The notes under the pieces were generated by a model that had not been told where the DNA came from, did not search any database, and saw only the letters and a program-made list of their open reading frames with translations. Positions 54,695 to 64,000 of a stretch of 64,000 bases of DNA are shown here, one piece after another. The translations under genes and the position numbers were made by a program. How positions within the stretch are numbered: position 1 is the first letter of the stretch; each line of letters starts with the position of its first letter. The DNA comes from Chelydra serpentina (Eukaryota > Chordata > Testudines > Chelydridae), in assembly GCA_037349315.1 (NCBI GenBank), contig JBAIAC010000059.1, positions 19,624,501 to 19,688,500 of the forward strand. Reading direction: 5' to 3'.

Positions 54695-55015
54695 AAGTAT
54701 CAGAGGGGTAGCCATCTCAGTCTGGATCTGCAAGACCATAGGAGCCGACGTCCGCCGGCTCCGCTGGGTGCGTCGGGGGCGGGGCCCCGCAATGTTGGCC
54801 GACGTCCGGGTCGAAGGTAAGTGCTCCGGTAATTCCCAATACATTTGGCGGGGAGCTGCCGGTGGGTGCTGAGCACCCACCAATTTTTCCCCGTGGGTGC
54901 TCCAGCCCCGGAGCACCCACGGAGTCGGCGCCTATGTGCAAGACTGACAGCGTCCTGTAGCACCTTATAGACTAATATATGTGCTTAGGTGCTACAGGAC
55001 TCTTTGTCACTCTTG
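54695..55015. repeat. Interspersed repeat (TATCAGAGGGGTAGCC type), split by a hAT-like MITE
   Basis: TATCAGAGGGGTAGCCATCTCAGTCTGGATCTGCAAGAC continues after the insert as TGACAGCGTCCTGTAGCACCTTATAGACTAATA. That is followed by an inverted GGTGCTACAGGACTCTTTG. I recognise it as a common turtle/crocodile repeat but do not know its class. Confidence 0.65.
54737..54936. mobile_element. hAT-like MITE, 200 bp, perfect 8-bp target duplication
   Basis: Ends CATAGGAGCCGAC and GTCGGCGCCTATG are inverted repeats. TGCAAGAC is duplicated exactly at 54729-54736 and 54937-54944. The body is CpG-rich with GGGTGCTGAGCACCC and GGGTGCTCC...GGAGCACCC stems. It sits inside the older repeat at 54695-55015. Confidence 0.95.
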
Positions 55016-55284
55016 CAGATCTTAATGAGTCCCTTTATAAGGTGGAATTAATCTCTTCAGAGAAAATACAGTTAATATGGTGTGAATTTAACAAGTCTTC
55101 TGGTTCTTCATGTTTTTTTGTTGCTATAGTTTGCACTCTTTTATATGGTTTGTCCTTTATTATGGGCTTTTAATAGCAGCCCAGCTTAGTGCTTTACAGA
55201 AAAACTAAAAACGTCACTATCCTTGTGAAGTAGGTGTCATCGTGCATCAGTGGGTCATGACTGAGGATGCCAGGTTCAGGATGA

Positions 55285-56100
55285 ACTGTTGCGAAATAGG
55301 GCAGACTCACCCCAAACTGGTGGTAATTCTATTATTAGATATACCAAGCCAGAAACAAAAATAAACTTCTGTCTCACCACACTGGTTAACAAGAATTTCA
55401 AACTGCAGTGTCCTTTAGGCATCCTAGCCCTTGTTTCACCACCCAGGCACTCAACTTCACAATGAGTGGTTTTTTAAAACCAATTTAATCAAACAAAGGG
55501 TCCTAATCCCAAGAGATCAGCCACGTAGCCAGGTCAATGTATAACTCAGATTTTACCCAATAATCACGCTTTTGCCAATCATTTAGTATCTAATATCTAT
55601 AAAGGTTTATTTGTAAGAGAAAAGAGGACAAACTTTAAATGGTCAAAGAAATCATATACATACAATCATTGCAAAGTTCTTGGATCAGGTTTGTAGCAGT
55701 GATGGAATAAACTCCTGGCTTGTAAAGTCTGGTAACTTTCAAAAGAGTGGAAGGTCCTCATCCATTGGTTGGAATGCTCCTTTTAGTGTAAGTCAATCGT
55801 CCAGAGATCAGAGCAGGAAAGAGGCCAAATGGAGATGCTTCCAGGGTTTTTTATACCTTTTCCCATGTGGCCCGACTACTCTGTCTTAGTTTGTGGGAAA
55901 TTACAGTCGCAAGAGAGAGTCCATGGTCACATGAGTAAGTCACATGCACTTGCATGCTTTGATGACTCATAGCAGTAGCCATTACCCATATTCTGGCTAA
56001 ACGGTCTACAGGAAGGCTCACTGGGCAGAGAGAGGAGCTTCTTCTGTGACCCTGTTTCCTATTTTTTCTCCAGTCTCACCTCACAAATCCAAGGGGGAAT
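55285..56100. repeat. Long interspersed repeat D, copy 2 (possibly LTR-derived)
   Basis: It shares ordered blocks with 10085-11100: GGGCAGACTCACCCCAAACTGG, ATATACCAAGCCAG, ACTGGTTAACAAG, CCTAATCCCAAGAGATCAGCC, TTTTACCCAATAATCACGCTT, ATACATACAATC. It continues with TTTTATACCTTTTCCC and GGCAGAGAGAGGAGC. No coding frame; class uncertain. Confidence 0.45.
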
Positions 56101-56564
56101 TTTATGGGGGCCTGTTTCAGAGCTGTGAGAATCCCTATATTTCCTAATTTAATATATGCCCTTTGTTGTGCAGTTTCCCCCACTAAGAACTGAATTAGTC
56201 TAAAGGAGCCAGCATGGAGTGGTGCGTGAGGTAAGCATTTTGTTTGCTTTCTGTAATGCTTGCTGACCTTCTTGGTGTCAAAGCTCAGCACCAGAAACTG
56301 AGCCAGTCCCTTGCATGCTGGCATACCATTGGGCCAGACCTGAAAAATTCTTATACGAATGTAGTAGCTTGACTACATCCCATAGCCCAAAGAACACTCC
56401 AAGTACAAGTGCAAGAATTTTTTTATATGAAGTTTTTTTTTTAATGTTGCTGGAGGTAGCGGGAGGCAGAACCACTATCGTTCTAAACCAATATTTTCAT
56501 AAATGGGTGCCCAAATTTACGTTGCTGAATCCATGTGCAGAGGACACAACTCTATGCTCTGGGT

Positions 56565-56735
56565 GTCCCTAAACCTCTGACTGCCAGAAGCTGGCTGACG
56601 GGGTGGATCACTGAATAAATTGCCCTGTTTTGTTTATTTCTGCTGAAGCATCTGGCACTGGCCACTGTTAGAAGATAGGATACTGGGCCAGATGGACCAT
56701 TGGTCTGACGCAGTATGGACATTCTTATATTGTTA
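56565..56735 (+). mobile_element. CR1 LINE 3' end
   Basis: TGCCAGAAGCTGGCTGACGGGG, GGATACTGGGCCAGATGGACC and CTGACGCAGTATGGACATTC are the CR1 3'UTR of the ATTCTTAT subfamily. 5'-truncated. Confidence 0.85.
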
Positions 56736-56954
56736 CCTAATTAAAAGTGGTCTTGTTTTTCAAAAGTGCTGAGCACCCACAAATTCCAGCGAAGTCAGTG
56801 GAAAATGCAGGTACTCAGCACATTTGAGAATCTATATATCTTTAAATTTTTTTAGGTGCCTAAATATGGCTTTAAATGCCAAACTCTGGCTACTCAAATT
56901 CAAAAATGTTCATTTGAAGTTTTATGGTAACAGTAACTATGTACAGCATTTTAA

Positions 56955-57200
56955 AACTGATCCTTCTTCTTTGAGGTGTGTCCTTGTGGGTGTTCCACTT
57001 TAGATGAATCTGCATCCCTGCGCCTGCAACAACTATCTCGAAGAACCTCAGTTACTGCACAGGGTGAACAACCTACTCATTCTGGAGATTGAAGAGATTT
57101 CTCGACAACAGTTGCTGGTTAGAGTAAGAGATTGTACAAGTGTTCTTCACACTGGATATCCAGTACCCATTGCACATCTGTATTTTAGAGGATGAATGCC
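56955..57200. repeat. Interspersed repeat F, copy 2
   Basis: TTCTTCTTTGAGGTGTGTCC...GGTGTTCCACTTTAGATG followed by an open stretch without known domains. It is a loose match to 51320-51545, with uncertain borders. Confidence 0.35.
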
Positions 57201-58730
57201 AGATTTAAAAAAAAAAAAGAATAATCCTTTCTAAACCCCCAACAACTTACAAATAATGTTAAAAGCAAGAGAAATTATTTAAAAATTTACATTTCACCAT
57301 TTATTTTTGATCACTTTCATGTCAAGCTTCTCACACAGTAGCACAATGCTGCACTGTTTGGGATGCAAACGTAACAAGGAAATCCTTTTTCTGGAGTCTT
57401 TAAAAATCACGAAGGCACTCATATTTTACTTTTTAAAGGGTTATTTTTATAAATTCTAAATATGAACCCTACATGGACCTGATGGTGTCCCTATCATTGG
57501 TTGAGAAGGAGATAGGGCAGAAGTTAGCATTTTAGGGATTTTGCCCCTGTTCTGTTCAAATAATTTACAAGATTTTCAGTTTACACTATTTTAGGGCTGG
57601 CTACACTTAAAAGTATAGTGTCTGTTTGGCTTCCAGATCCTTAGGCCTGTAATGTCTGGGTTTCAAACACAGACAAAAAATTTTTTTTAAACAACTTTAA
57701 TTTGAAGGAATATTTTGATTGGCCTGAGGTTTTATTAAAACGTTGATTTTTGCCAAATTTAAATTTTGGGCCAAATGGAAACTTTAAATTTCACAAGGCT
57801 ATGTAGTAGGCAAGTATTAATATTCCTATTTTTCTTAAGGGAAAAATTAAGCAGAGGAAAATTCATTGATTTTAGTGCCCAATACCTCTTTAATGGTTAA
57901 GTTTGCTTCCAATAACAATAGAGAGAAGTAGCTTTCACTGGAGTTAGCAATCTCTGTAGAGTGCAGCAGACTCAAAGTAACACTATTGCTTTTAGTAACC
58001 ACCCCTTTTCCTTGTTGTATTGAACCCCTTTGATTTAAAATTAAAAGCAAACAAACACAACCTTCCGTACCCACTCTAAACAAAGCCTGTTTTTGTTAAT
58101 TATGTTGTGAAATGCTATAAACTAGGCTTTTAATTATTTTGCAGCTGAAGCACCTACGACTTGATGCTGACCTGTAAGGTAGTGTAGACGAACACCTTTT
58201 AAAGCAACAAATATTTTATAAAACAAAGAGACTTGAAATCAATTAAGTGGGGAACCCCAAGACAACAACCAAACACATTGCCAGAATCCATCAGGTTAAC
58301 ACTTTGCCATCATGTTTAAAAAAGAAAAAAAAGTTTTCATAGCATCTTTGTCTACGCACAGTTCATTCACCCACAGAACTTTTTTGAAATTCTATCTGTT
58401 TACAGCTATTTAAACAATTAATTTTTCTTTTTTTATAAAGAGTGAAGCGCAATGGGAAAACAGAGATAAGGGACTATAAGTCTGATCCAAAGGCCATGGG
58501 AATCTTTCTGTTGATTTCAATGGGCTTTGAATCAGGCTCTATATTGGATATTGCAGTTCAACTGGTGAGCACAGTAGAGGGTGTGAATTAGTGGATATTT
58601 AAAATTTTTAGATCTCTTACCATTTATCTTCTTCAAGTTGCATCTTTTGGCTATCAGGTGGGTCAAGTTGCCTGGCTGTGTGCAGGTATTGGATCTAGTT
58701 AAGTATTTTAACATCAGCTTTGAATCTTAC
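57200..58730. other. Intergenic, nothing assigned
   Basis: AT-rich sequence with poly(A) runs and no gene, TIR or LINE motif that I can support. Confidence 0.55.
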
Positions 58731-58734
58731 TAAC

Positions 58735-59010
58735 ATAGAAAGAAAAGAATTGCCAGACAGGAACAGGCCAAAGGTCCGTCTTGTCTGTTATCCTGCCTCG
58801 GCCAGTGGTCGATAGTTGATGACTTTGACAAGGTTAAAAAAACCCATAATGTACCTGTGTGATTTTTTCCCCATGCTTGTGGAGGATGTTCTGCCAGCTG
58901 AATTTAGAAATCAGCTAATGCCCTTAAGCATGAGGATTGATAGCCCTTGTAATTTTTATCCTTGCTACTGGAACTGCAGATGCTATTTTATTAATCCTAA
59001 ACAGTCCATT
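58735..59010 (-). mobile_element. Old CR1/L3 LINE 3' end
   Basis: AATTGCCAGACAGGAACAGGCCAAAGGTCC is the reverse complement of an L3/CR1 3' end. It is followed by degraded 3'UTR (GAGGATTGATAGCCCTTG). Confidence 0.6.
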
Positions 59011-60420
59011 TCCAAATGATAAAACCATGGGTGCATATCTCCAAAACACTCAGCATGCTGGTGCCAAAATCATGGTTATAAATCTTCTTTATGACAATGA
59101 AATCCTGTGGGGGTAACTTTAAATTTAGTTTTAAATGCTTGTCATTTTTGCTCCATTGTTTGAAACAGCTCATAATGTAGAAAGTCAGTTAAACATTTCC
59201 CCTGCTAACTTCTCTGTGGGGCGCATTTTACTTTAGAGAAAAAGGAAGGATGATTTATGTTGCTTTTCAGGGTTTTGACATAGTCGCACAGCATGGAAGC
59301 AAAAAAGCTAAGTACCTCCTGGCAGACCTCAGGGCTTACGCATGTGACATAGGTCCTGTAAGGTCAGGAGGGAGCCTTGTTGCTGCATGTATATGATCCT
59401 GCAGAAATTAAAACAAAAACACATTGTCTCACTTTCGTGCCTCTGTTATATTCAGTGCACATCAGAAACAATTCAGCTCAGTGTGAGCGCCAGTGGCATG
59501 TTTTCAAACTGAAGACACGTTTCTTTGACCTCGTTTCAGCAGACAAAATATCCATACCCAAAATACCCATAGCAGCTGGGAAAATCAGGGGAGCTTAATT
59601 AATTTAGTGTAGCAACACAGGCGGTTGTCTGCAAGTAGCGCGAGCATAAGGATCGCATTGTGACTGCATCTGCATAAAAACACCCACGCGGTTGCTCTGA
59701 TACAAGACATCAGAACACAGCCTCTTTGATTCTTTGATATTGCTTTTATATTTTAAATGAGAGTGCTCATTGGTGCTATGATATAGGAAGGAGTGAGAGA
59801 GAAAAATGAAGCTTACATCATGGGCAAACCCTGAATCCCTTCGTGCTGAGCATGACATAAAACCCAGTTTGATCTTTCCCTGTACCTGATTTAGGAGAAA
59901 GGGCATTGTCTAGATATAGACTAACCTCGGGATGGATTTTGAGATATACATCTTAAATTTTCTAGGATATTGGATTTAGTTTTGGTCTCTCTCTCCTTAA
60001 ACTGGTTAAAGTCTAATTTCTTTGAAAAAAATTTGTTTGAAAAATTTGAAGAAAAAGTTGGATTATGGATGAAATATTTGAAATGAAAAAACATTTCCCT
60101 TCTGAATTTTCATGGAAAAATAAAAAACGTTATCAAACATTTTGTGAAACATTTGGTTTTGGCCAAAACTATGTTAGGCACAAGGAAGGAGGCCCTGAGG
60201 TAAGGGTGAAGTGGAGCTTGAGGAAGTGGGGACTGCTGTGGGAAAGTAGCCCAGGGAATTGTACGTGTCCATAAAATAAAATGGTTGAATAATTCTAACA
60301 AGCTCTAATCTCTGCATTTAAGGAGAAGAAATAACTAAAATGAAGTATGTGATTGCTCTACAGCCAAAATGCGTCTGAAATAAATGTAGTCAAACTTTAC
60401 TAATTCTGGGTCACTGAGAA
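59010..60420. other. Intergenic, nothing assigned
   Basis: No supported gene or repeat. The short open frames on both strands are without domains. Confidence 0.5.
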
Positions 60421-60858
60421 CGAAAATGATGCTTAAAATTGTTGATTGGCTCTAGTTTTCAAGAGATGCTATTGGGTCAGTATATACGACCCTTGACTTG
60501 GGAATGGCAGAGGATAAGTGAGTTACAAAGGGAAGGGATCTCAGTTTAACCAGAAGTAACTTAAATACATCTTTGACTGGATCTATGAATAAATCTATGA
60601 CTGGGTTTGGACAGTACTTGCTTTTTAGCAAAACAATGAATGATGCAATCTGAAGCTGGTATTGCGTCATACATGATATGAATTGTATCATGTTATTCCT
60701 AGAAGTCATGGATGATGCAATCATAACGAAGCTTCCATCACTCTGCTGAAGAAATTGCCCTATACCAGCTCTAGAAATCATACAGTGTCGTGCTCTCTTA
60801 TTTGTCAGTGTTTGATTTTGCAAAGGGACACATTTCTGTTTAGCCAAAGTGAGCAGAG

Positions 60859-62154
60859 ATGCCTCGTACTTGTGTGAACAGTGCAGATAACTTCTGCTAT
60901 GTTTATGGTGAAGTGACCTTTGCATCACAAAAGCGCAGTATAACCACTATGGTTAAGAAAGCCTATCACCTTTCTTTTGGCTGCAAAATTGGAGATCAGG
61001 ACAAGAGGTGGGCCCCACACATATGCTGCAACACTTGTGCAACAAATCTTCGCCGGTGGTTGAACAGGAAAAGGAAATCTATGCCTTTTGCAGTGCCAAT
61101 GATTTGGAGAGCGCCAACAGATCATACCAGCAAGTGTTACTTCTGCATGGTGCATCCAGTTGGGAAAGGTGTGTCAAAGAAGAAAAAGTGGACTGTGCAT
61201 TATTCAAACATTCCATCAGCTATATGCCCAGTACCCCACGGAGAAGGACTGCCGGTTCGTGATGCACCAGAATCATTCTCACTTGAGTCAGACGAGGAAG
61301 AGGATGAAACTTCTGGTCCTGAACCATCAATGTCACAGGACCCACATTTTCTCCCATCCTCCTCCTCTGAACCACACCTCATAACACAAGGTGAACTGAA
61401 TGACCTTGTCAGGGATTTGGAACTACCCAAGAGTAAGGCAGAGCTTTTGGGCTCCAGACTACAGCAGTGGAATCTCCTGGCAGGTGATGGTAGGGTTTCC
61501 ATGTTCCGTGACCGTCCAAAGGATCTTGTCCCATTCTTCTTCATGGAAGGTGATCTTGTAGCCTGCAACAACATCGATGGTGTGATGGCAGCCCTCAACA
61601 TCGTTCACGATCCAGATGAGTGGAGACTGTTCATTGATTCATCGAAGACGAGTCTTGAAGCTGTTTTACTGCATAATGGCAATGTTTTGCCATCAATTCC
61701 AGTTGGTCATGTAGTCCATATGAAGGAAACCTATGACAACAGGAAACAACTTTTGAGGTGCATAAACTATGACCAACATCAGTGGCAGCTTTGTGGTGAT
61801 TTGAAGGTTGTTGCTCTCTTGCTTGGTCTGCAGACTGGATACACAAAGTACTGCTGTTTTCTCTGCGAATGGGATAGTCGTGCAAGAGATTCCCACTACA
61901 TCAAGAAAGATTGGCCACTCCGACAGTCTTTGGAGCCTGGGAGGAAAAGTGTTCAGCATCCACCACTTGTTGAATCAAGGAAAATTTTGTTACCATTCTT
62001 ACACATCAAGCTGGGTCTGATGAAGAACTTTGTCAAGGCCATTGACAAAACACAAGCAGCTTTCAAGTACCTCCATGGAAAATTTCCAAGGTTAAGTGAA
62101 GCTAAGATAAAGGAAGGTGTCTTTGTTGGTCCTCAGATTCGTGAACTTCTTTGA
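60859..62154 (+). CDS. DDE transposase-like protein, 431 codons to a premature stop
   Basis: This is the longest open frame in the window. In order it shows: an N-terminal cysteine-rich, zinc-finger-like module (C5, C13, C42, CC at 56-57, C60, then C93-x2-C96); an acidic linker (SDEEEDE, 144-150); an alpha-helical middle; and a catalytic-type region with FIDSS (D260), CGDLKVV (D314) and CCFLCEWDS (332-340). Related proteins, as I recall them from arthropods and fishes, continue with a DEHGERFHQD block carrying the likely catalytic acidic residue. That block is present further on at about 62370-62412. The stop is TGA (62152-62154), likely a decayed CGA. Family name not assigned; DDE assignment is inference from the D-D-E spacing. 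ATG 60859 is chosen because it matches the N-terminus expected for the family (MPRTC). Confidence 0.75.
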   Translation: MPRTCVNSADNFCYVYGEVTFASQKRSITTMVKKAYHLSFGCKIGDQDKRWAPHICCNTCATNLRRWLNRKRKSMPFAVPMIWRAPTDHTSKCYFCMVHPVGKGVSKKKKWTVHYSNIPSAICPVPHGEGLPVRDAPESFSLESDEEEDETSGPEPSMSQDPHFLPSSSSEPHLITQGELNDLVRDLELPKSKAELLGSRLQQWNLLAGDGRVSMFRDRPKDLVPFFFMEGDLVACNNIDGVMAALNIVHDPDEWRLFIDSSKTSLEAVLLHNGNVLPSIPVGHVVHMKETYDNRKQLLRCINYDQHQWQLCGDLKVVALLLGLQTGYTKYCCFLCEWDSRARDSHYIKKDWPLRQSLEPGRKSVQHPPLVESRKILLPFLHIKLGLMKNFVKAIDKTQAAFKYLHGKFPRLSEAKIKEGVFVGPQIRELL

Positions 62155-62520
62155 GATGATGCATTTGACCATGCACTGCGTGGCAAGGAAAAAAAGGCAT
62201 GGAAAGCCTTCCAGTTAGTGGCAATAAATTTTCTCGGAAACAACAAGGCAGACAACTACAGGTTGGTGGTGGAAAACCTCCTCAAGGCATACAAAAGCCT
62301 TGGTTGCAACATGTCACTAAAGATACATTTTTTTGCACTCTCATCTAGATTTTTTTCCACCGAACTGCGGAGCAGTGAGCGACGAGCACGGCGAGCGATT
62401 TCACCAGGACATTGCAACAATGGAGAAACGCTATCAGGGCAAATGGAGCCCATCAATGCTTTCAGACTATTGCTGGACAGTGACAAGAGATGCTCCATTT
62501 AATGAATACAAGAGACAAGC
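62155..62520 (+). pseudogene. Continuation of the transposase frame beyond the stop, with one frameshift
   Basis: After the TGA the same frame runs on: DDAFDHALRGKEKKAWKAF, then YRLVVENLLKAYKSLGC. At 62325-62334 a run of seven T shifts the frame by one. Thereafter HSHLDFFP, DEHGERFHQDI and MEKRYQGKW follow in the new frame. Only these two lesions separate it from a continuous reading frame. It ends near 62520, where CR1 sequence begins. Confidence 0.75.
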
Positions 62521-64000
62521 CAAGAAGCAGGAACAAACCATCCCGATGTGTAGAAAGAAAAGTAAATATGGCAGGTGACCAGCTTGGCTTAACAGTGAAA
62601 TCCTTGCTCGTCTTAAACACAAAAAAGCAGCTTACAAGAAGTGGAAGATTGGACAAATGACCAGGGAGGAGTATAAAAATATTGTTCAGGCATGCAGGAG
62701 TGAAATTAGGAAGGCCAAATCACACTTGGAGTTGCAGCTAGCCGGAGATGTTAGGAGTAACAAGAAGGGTTTCTTCAGGTATGTGAGCAACAAGAAGAAA
62801 GTCAAGGAACGTGTGGGCCCCTTGCTGAATGAGGGAGGGAACCTAGTGACAGAGGATGTGGAGAAAGCTAGTGTACTCAATGCTTTTTTTGCCTCTGTCT
62901 TCACAGACAAGGTCAGCTCCCAGGTGGCTGCACTCCGTAGCACGGTATGGGGAGGAGGTGACCAGCCCTCTGTGGAGAAAGAAGTAGTTCAGGACTATTT
63001 AGAAAAGCTGGACGAACACAAGTCCATGGGGCCGGATGCACTGCATCTGAGGGTGCTAAAGGAGTTGGCCGATGTGATTGCAGAGCCATTGGCCATTATC
63101 TTTGACAAATCATGGCAATCGGGGGAGGTACCGGATGACTGGAAAAAAGCTAATGTAGTGCCCATCTTTAAAAAAGGGAAGAAGGAAGATCCAGGGAACT
63201 ACAGGCCAGTCAGTCTCACCTCAGTCCCTGGAAAAATCATGGAACAGGTCCTCAAGGAATCAATTCTGAACCACTTAAAGGAGGGGAAAGTGATCAGGAA
63301 CAGTCAGCATGGATTCACCAAGGGCAAGTCATGCCTGACTAACCTAATTGCCTTCTATGATGAGATAACTGGCTCTGTGGATGAGGGGAAAGCAGTGGAT
63401 GTGCTATTTCTTGACTTTAGCAAAGCTTTTGATACAGTCTCACACAGTGTTCTTGCCAGCAAGTTAAAGAAGTATGGGCTGGATGAATGGACGGTAAGGT
63501 GGATAGAAAACTGGCTGGATGGTCGTGCTCAACGGGTAGTGATCAATGGCTCCATGTCTAGTTGGCAGCCGGTATCAAGTGGAGTGCCCCAAGGGTCGGT
63601 GCTGGGGCCGGTTTTGTTCAATATCTTCATCAACGATCTGGAGGATGGTGTGGACTGCACCCTTAGCAAGTTTGCAGATGACACTAAACTGGGAGGAGTG
63701 GTTGATACGCTGGAGGGTAGGGACAGGATACAGAGGGACCTAGACAAATTAGAGGATTGGGCCAAAAGAAATCTGATGAGGTTCAACAAGGACAAGTGCA
63801 GAGTCCTGCACTTAGGACGGAAGAATCCCATGCACTGCTACAGACTAGGGACCGAATGGCTGGGCAGCAGTTCTGCAGAAAAGGACCTAGGGGTTACAGT
63901 GGACGAAAAGCTGAATATGAGTCAACAGTGTGCCCTTGTTGCCAAGAAGGCTAACGGCATTTTGGGCTGTATAAGTAGGGGCATTTCCAGCAGATCGAGG
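62520..64000 (+). mobile_element. CR1 LINE, young, 5'-truncated, continues past the window
   Basis: It starts within CR1 ORF2 just before the RT linker (EQTIPMCRKKSKYG, then [19 protein letters not shown]). Everything to position 64000 aligns in order with CR1 ORF2. The 5' end is truncated against the transposon. The 3' end, 3'UTR and tail lie outside the window. Confidence 0.93.
62579..64000 (+). CDS. CR1 ORF2 reverse transcriptase, open to window end (partial)
   Basis: 474 codons without a stop, following TGA 62576-62578 (probably a decayed CGA of the CR1 frame). Motifs in order: [55 protein letters not shown] (RT 1-2); [12 protein letters not shown] (motif A, first catalytic Asp); [15 protein letters not shown] (motif B); [10 protein letters not shown] (motif C, paired Asp); [11 protein letters not shown]. 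All catalytic residues of the palm are kept. The endonuclease half is absent, so it is not autonomous as it stands. The first ATG at 62657 is not a natural start. Confidence 0.93.

Larger units (their letters stand above)
60420..62520 (+). mobile_element. DNA transposon of an uncommon DDE family, 3'-truncated by CR1
   Basis: A coding region for a transposase-like protein is preceded by about 440 bp of non-coding sequence (60420-60858) that I take as the element's own 5' region. The left border is a guess, as I see no clear TIR. The right side runs straight into CR1 sequence at about 62520, so the 3' terminus is missing. It reads in the same direction as TOLLIP, 11 kb downstream of it. Confidence 0.6.

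Noticed and set aside
54686..54963. Three overlapping 74-87 codon minus-strand frames
   Set aside because: All lie in the CpG-rich hAT-like MITE at 54737-54936.
60452..60928. 158-codon open frame on the minus strand
   Set aside because: It overlaps the start and 5' region of the transposase on the other strand and has no recognisable domain.
61200..61601. 133-codon serine-rich frame on the minus strand
   Set aside because: Antisense shadow of the acidic segment of the transposase.
49400..64000. Neighbouring genes of the TOLLIP region in other vertebrates (BRSK2, mucin cluster)
   Set aside because: No exon of a kinase or of mucin D domains was recognised downstream of TOLLIP within the window.

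Overview
The window is vertebrate nuclear DNA, most probably from a turtle (a crocodilian is the main alternative). Genes are split by GT-AG introns of 2 to 20 kb. The repeats are CR1 LINEs with ATTCTTATG or TCTATGAG tails, old L2 and MIR copies, and many short TIR (MITE-type) DNA transposons. This mix is typical of turtle genomes. The species cannot be fixed from the sequence.

The one host gene identified with confidence is TOLLIP (Toll-interacting protein), on the + strand. Exons 2-6 lie at 14702-14851, 18454-18636, 23450-23602, 25628-25718 and 45809-46023. They encode 263 residues; with the short first coding exon, which must lie upstream of position 1, the protein would be about 274 residues, the human length. 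Exons and junctions look intact: C2 domain, both WTHI and WYSL motifs, and a C-terminal CUE domain ending at TAG 46021-46023. A 3'UTR of up to about 3.4 kb follows, with AATAAA signals at 46442, 47704, 48241 and 49389.

Introns 1-5 (1-14701, 14852-18453, 18637-23449, 23603-25627, 25719-45808) are filled with mobile elements. CR1 fragments lie at 6720-7140, 7813-9112 and 41405-44300. L2-like or RTE-like LINE remnants lie at 12600-13070, 13640-14390 and 19600-20340. Palindromic MITEs with a 3-bp TWA target duplication (PIF/Harbinger-like) include one nested inside another at 11563-12157. Several hAT-like MITEs have 8-bp duplications, and one Tigger-like element carries an inverted minisatellite. 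An unidentified exon-like open segment lies on the minus strand at about 9110-9384.

Downstream of TOLLIP (about 49400-64000) the DNA is intergenic and repeat-rich. It ends in the most striking region. A nearly intact open reading frame for an uncommon DDE-type transposase-like protein (60859-62154, continuing past one stop and one frameshift to about 62520) is followed at once by a young CR1 reverse-transcriptase frame that stays open to the end of the window.
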